Both the position numbers and the translations under genes were made by a program. 6,572 nucleotides of DNA from Deltaproteobacteria bacterium (GTDB taxonomy: Bacteria > Myxococcota_A > UBA796 > UBA9615). The stretch lies in assembly GCA_029261955.1 (NCBI GenBank), contig JAJDAI010001092.1, positions 1 through 6,572 of the forward strand, read 5' to 3'. Of the stretch, positions 5,234 to 6,572 are shown one piece after another. Numbering within the stretch: the stretch's first letter is position 1; the number at the start of each line of letters is the position of its first letter. Under the pieces are notes generated by a model. It saw only the letters and a program-made list of their open reading frames with translations. It did not search any database and was not told the origin of the DNA.

Positions 5234-6312
5234 GGCAGCGTCTCCCGTCCCTGAAGCCAGGCGGTGAGGAGCTCGTCCACGTCCCGGGCCGCGTGCCGCG
5301 ACAGCAGCATGCCGAGGTGGCCGTACTCCTCGCGGTCGCCGTTGATGCGCGACAGCAGGTGCCACTGCGCGCCCACCTTCGCGTCCAGGCGATCGAGCGC
5401 AGGCAGCACCTGCTCGGGCGGGGCCACCGCGTCGCTCGCGCCGGAGACCAGCAAGGCGGGGCCCTGCACGTTGGCGTAGCCGATCTCGTAGTCGACCCAG
5501 CCCGCGCGATCGGTCACCCGGCCCTGGCGCATCCAGCGTTCGAGGTCCTCCAGCACCGCGGCGGGGGGGCGTCGGCTGATCTTGTCGCGGTGCAGGAACT
5601 CCAGGGACTCCGCGGGGGTGCCGACGACGCGAACGCCCCGCGGCACCGAGGAGTTGCGGGCGCCCAGAGCGCCGCGCAGGCCGGTGAAGAGGAGGCGTTG
5701 AACGAGGTCGGGCAGCGGGCCGCCGCCGTCCTTCCAGCTCTGCACCCAGCGCTTCAGCTCGGGGGACGGGAGGCTCCAGTCGAAGCGGGTCCCCAGCGCG
5801 GCCCAGCGCGTCGGCGGCGGGTTGCCCGAGGGCCGAGCGGCGGCAGCGAGGGGCAGCAGGCCGCAGACCCCGTGCCCGACCCAGGTGATGCGGTCGTGCC
5901 CGCTGGCCTCGGCCAGGCGCTTCAGGAGCCAGGGGTAGACGTCGCGCACGACCCCGTCGAAGCCCTCGGCGGCGGCGGTGGGCGTGGACCAGGGGTCGAC
6001 CAGGTAGACCTTCCAGTTGCCGCGAGCGAGGTGGCCCGCGAGGCCCTCGCCGTCCCGCGCGAGGAAGACTTCGGGGCGCTCGCCGATGTCCGGGCAGAGC
6101 GCGATGACCTCGGCCTCGTAGCCGCTCGGCGTGCCCCGGACGACCGGCTTGGGCTCGGGGCGGTCGCTCGCGGCGGCGCCAGAGAACGCGAAGAGCATCA
6201 GGAGGGTGGAGAACGAGGCAAATCCACACCGAACAGACGCTCGATGCGTCGCCCTGTTGTGGTATGAATCGCCGTCGGTCGGGGACCCGTTCCGCTTCCG
6301 ATTCCAGCCCAT
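5230..6312 (-). CDS. Exported alpha/beta-hydrolase-fold protein lacking the nucleophile Ser (probable pseudoenzyme)
   Basis: This 360-residue protein is a paralog of the next gene downstream. The elbow reads WVGHGVCG (144-151) where the neighbour has WLGHSLGG, so Gly148 (GGG) replaces the catalytic Ser. The oxyanion HG is also missing: VIALCPDIGE (69-78) stands where the neighbour has VLLIHGTSVN. Yet the acid position survives in GASDAVAPPEQV (Asp294), as does the His in EEYGHLGMLL (His332), and the block around WMRQGRVT...VDY...GPALLVSG (260-291) matches the neighbour closely. Cys73 and Cys150 are the only cysteines after the signal. An export signal is seen at about 30-49 (FASFSTLLMLFAFSGAAAS, cleavage after AAA). 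ATG at 6312 has AAGGA 7 bases upstream, but it gives an unusually long hydrophilic leader of about 30 residues; the only other in-frame ATG, at residue 39, would destroy the signal, so the exact start is uncertain. The stop overlaps the downstream GTG by 4 bases. A scaffold, binding or chaperone-like role is inferred. Confidence 0.82.
   Translation of the reverse strand: MGWNRKRNGSPTDGDSYHNRATHRASVRCGFASFSTLLMLFAFSGAAASDRPEPKPVVRGTPSGYEAEVIALCPDIGERPEVFLARDGEGLAGHLARGNWKVYLVDPWSTPTAAAEGFDGVVRDVYPWLLKRLAEASGHDRITWVGHGVCGLLPLAAAARPSGNPPPTRWAALGTRFDWSLPSPELKRWVQSWKDGGGPLPDLVQRLLFTGLRGALGARNSSVPRGVRVVGTPAESLEFLHRDKISRRPPAAVLEDLERWMRQGRVTDRAGWVDYEIGYANVQGPALLVSGASDAVAPPEQVLPALDRLDAKVGAQWHLLSRINGDREEYGHLGMLLSRHAARDVDELLTAWLQGRETLP
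5242..5246 (-). promoter_or_regulatory. Ribosome binding site for the hydrolase lipoprotein gene
   Basis: Minus-strand GGGAG stands 8 bases before the GTG at 5233, inside the last codons of the upstream paralog. It favours this start over the in-frame GTG at 5224 and indicates translational coupling. Confidence 0.6.
6260..6268 (+). promoter_or_regulatory. Possible extended -10 element for the right-edge gene
   Basis: TGGTATGAA resembles an extended -10 (TGnTATAAT, 4 of 6 core bases) about 43 bases before the ATG at 6311. It lies in the lowest-GC part of the window: 6201-6270 is 40 of 70 G or C. No good -35 is visible at the expected distance, so this is weak. Confidence 0.25.
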
Positions 6313-6572
6313 GCAGCAGTCCTTCTTGTTCCAGACTCGCCCGGACCCCATCCGGGAGGAGCCCGCGCGTTCGCCGGACTCGACTGAGGCCAAGGCCCCA
6401 GCCGAAGAGTCCCCTGTCGACGCTGCGCCGACGCCGGTCGAAGCCGGCCCCCCTGCCCCTGCCCGCGAGCAGCCTTCGCCGCCGCAGGCCCCCGCTCCGT
6501 CTGAGGAGCTGGCCGCCACCGAAGCCCCCTCCCAGGAGCCGGCCGCAGCCGAAGACGAGACCGACGATCTGC
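6311..6572 (+). CDS. N-terminal fragment of a Pro/Ala/Glu-rich protein (3' end outside window)
   Basis: From ATG at 6311 the frame stays open to the window edge (87 codons). It starts MQQSFLFQTRPDPIREEP and continues as a Pro/Ala/Glu/Ser-rich, acidic and surely disordered stretch with repeated APxPxE-like segments, ending ...AEDETDDL. Nearly all codons end in G or C. Such N-terminal tails precede folded domains in many proteins of high-GC proteobacteria, so the identity must come from the part beyond the window. There is no signal peptide or membrane segment, so it is probably cytoplasmic. No clear ribosome binding site precedes the ATG, and other frames here are also open because of base composition, so the call rests on amino-acid composition and the divergent arrangement. 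Its start codon overlaps the minus-strand ATG at 6312. Confidence 0.5.
   Translation, partial: MQQSFLFQTRPDPIREEPARSPDSTEAKAPAEESPVDAAPTPVEAGPPAPAREQPSPPQAPAPSEELAATEAPSQEPAAAEDETDDL
6320..6324 (-). promoter_or_regulatory. Ribosome binding site supporting the pseudo-hydrolase start
   Basis: Minus-strand AAGGA, within AAGAAGGA, is 7 bases before the ATG at 6312. It is the main argument for that start despite the long leader before the signal peptide. It lies inside the first codons of the divergent plus-strand frame. Confidence 0.5.

Noticed and set aside
4073..6229. A 718-codon minus-strand open frame suggesting one large fusion protein
   Set aside because: Only its last 386 residues, from the GTG at 5233, look like protein. 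The upstream part is an Arg/Pro/Gly-rich out-of-frame reading of the pseudo-hydrolase, whose own frame has clear fold motifs.
4217..6267. Long plus-strand open frames opposite both hydrolase genes
   Set aside because: They mirror the hydrolase genes, are rich in Ala/Gly/Arg/His/Val without motifs, and are expected in high-GC DNA.
6313..6519. Extension of the pseudo-hydrolase frame upstream of 6312
   Set aside because: It is Gly/Ala/Ser-rich low complexity antisense to the probable right-edge gene. It would add over 60 residues before an already long leader.
6264..6572. A plus-strand ATG at 6264 opening an Arg/Pro-rich frame to the window edge
   Set aside because: There is no ribosome binding site, and its extreme Arg/Pro/Ser composition is typical of an out-of-frame reading. 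The frame from 6311 has the more natural composition.

Overview
The window is a very GC-rich (around 70% by eye), gene-dense bacterial segment with seven genes, two of them cut by the window edges. High GC, strongly G/C-ending codons, several exported or lipid-anchored proteins and a DDDDSA-type acidic repeat suggest a Myxococcota or other deltaproteobacterial-type Gram-negative. This is an inference from style, not from a marker gene. There are no RNA genes, insertion sequences, CRISPR arrays or phage genes, and no gene-free stretch over 300 bases.

Layout. (1) 1-1868, plus strand: the end of a GldG-type auxiliary protein of an ABC-2-like transporter, overlapping by 4 bases a DUF4340 protein. 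This is the usual tail of a GldF/GldG-like operon whose ATPase and permease genes should lie upstream. The DUF4340 protein carries a DNA-perfect 21-base tandem repeat encoding DDDDSAA. (2) 1890-2834, minus strand: an exported conserved hypothetical protein, a beta-rich domain followed by a charged linker, with one Cys-Cys pair after the domain and another at the extreme C terminus. (3) 2833-4143, plus strand: an uncharacterised lipoprotein with a Cys-rich N terminus. Its start codon overlaps the start codon of gene (2) in a shared CATG, and its 3' end overlaps the next gene tail to tail by 71 bases. (4) 6312-4073, minus strand: two translationally coupled genes for exported alpha/beta-hydrolase-fold proteins. 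The downstream one is a lipoprotein with an apparently complete Ser-Asp-His triad. The upstream one is its paralog, has lost the nucleophile Ser (Gly in its place) and the oxyanion HG motif, but keeps the Asp and His positions. (5) 6311-6572, plus strand: the disordered Pro/Ala/Glu-rich N terminus of a probable protein that runs off the window.

The most interesting unit is the tandem hydrolase/pseudo-hydrolase pair. Both products should act outside the cytoplasm and they are made from overlapping reading frames, so an inactive partner supporting or regulating the lipid-anchored active enzyme is a reasonable hypothesis. The extreme compaction of the middle (head-to-head start overlap, tail-to-tail coding overlap) is the second notable point.
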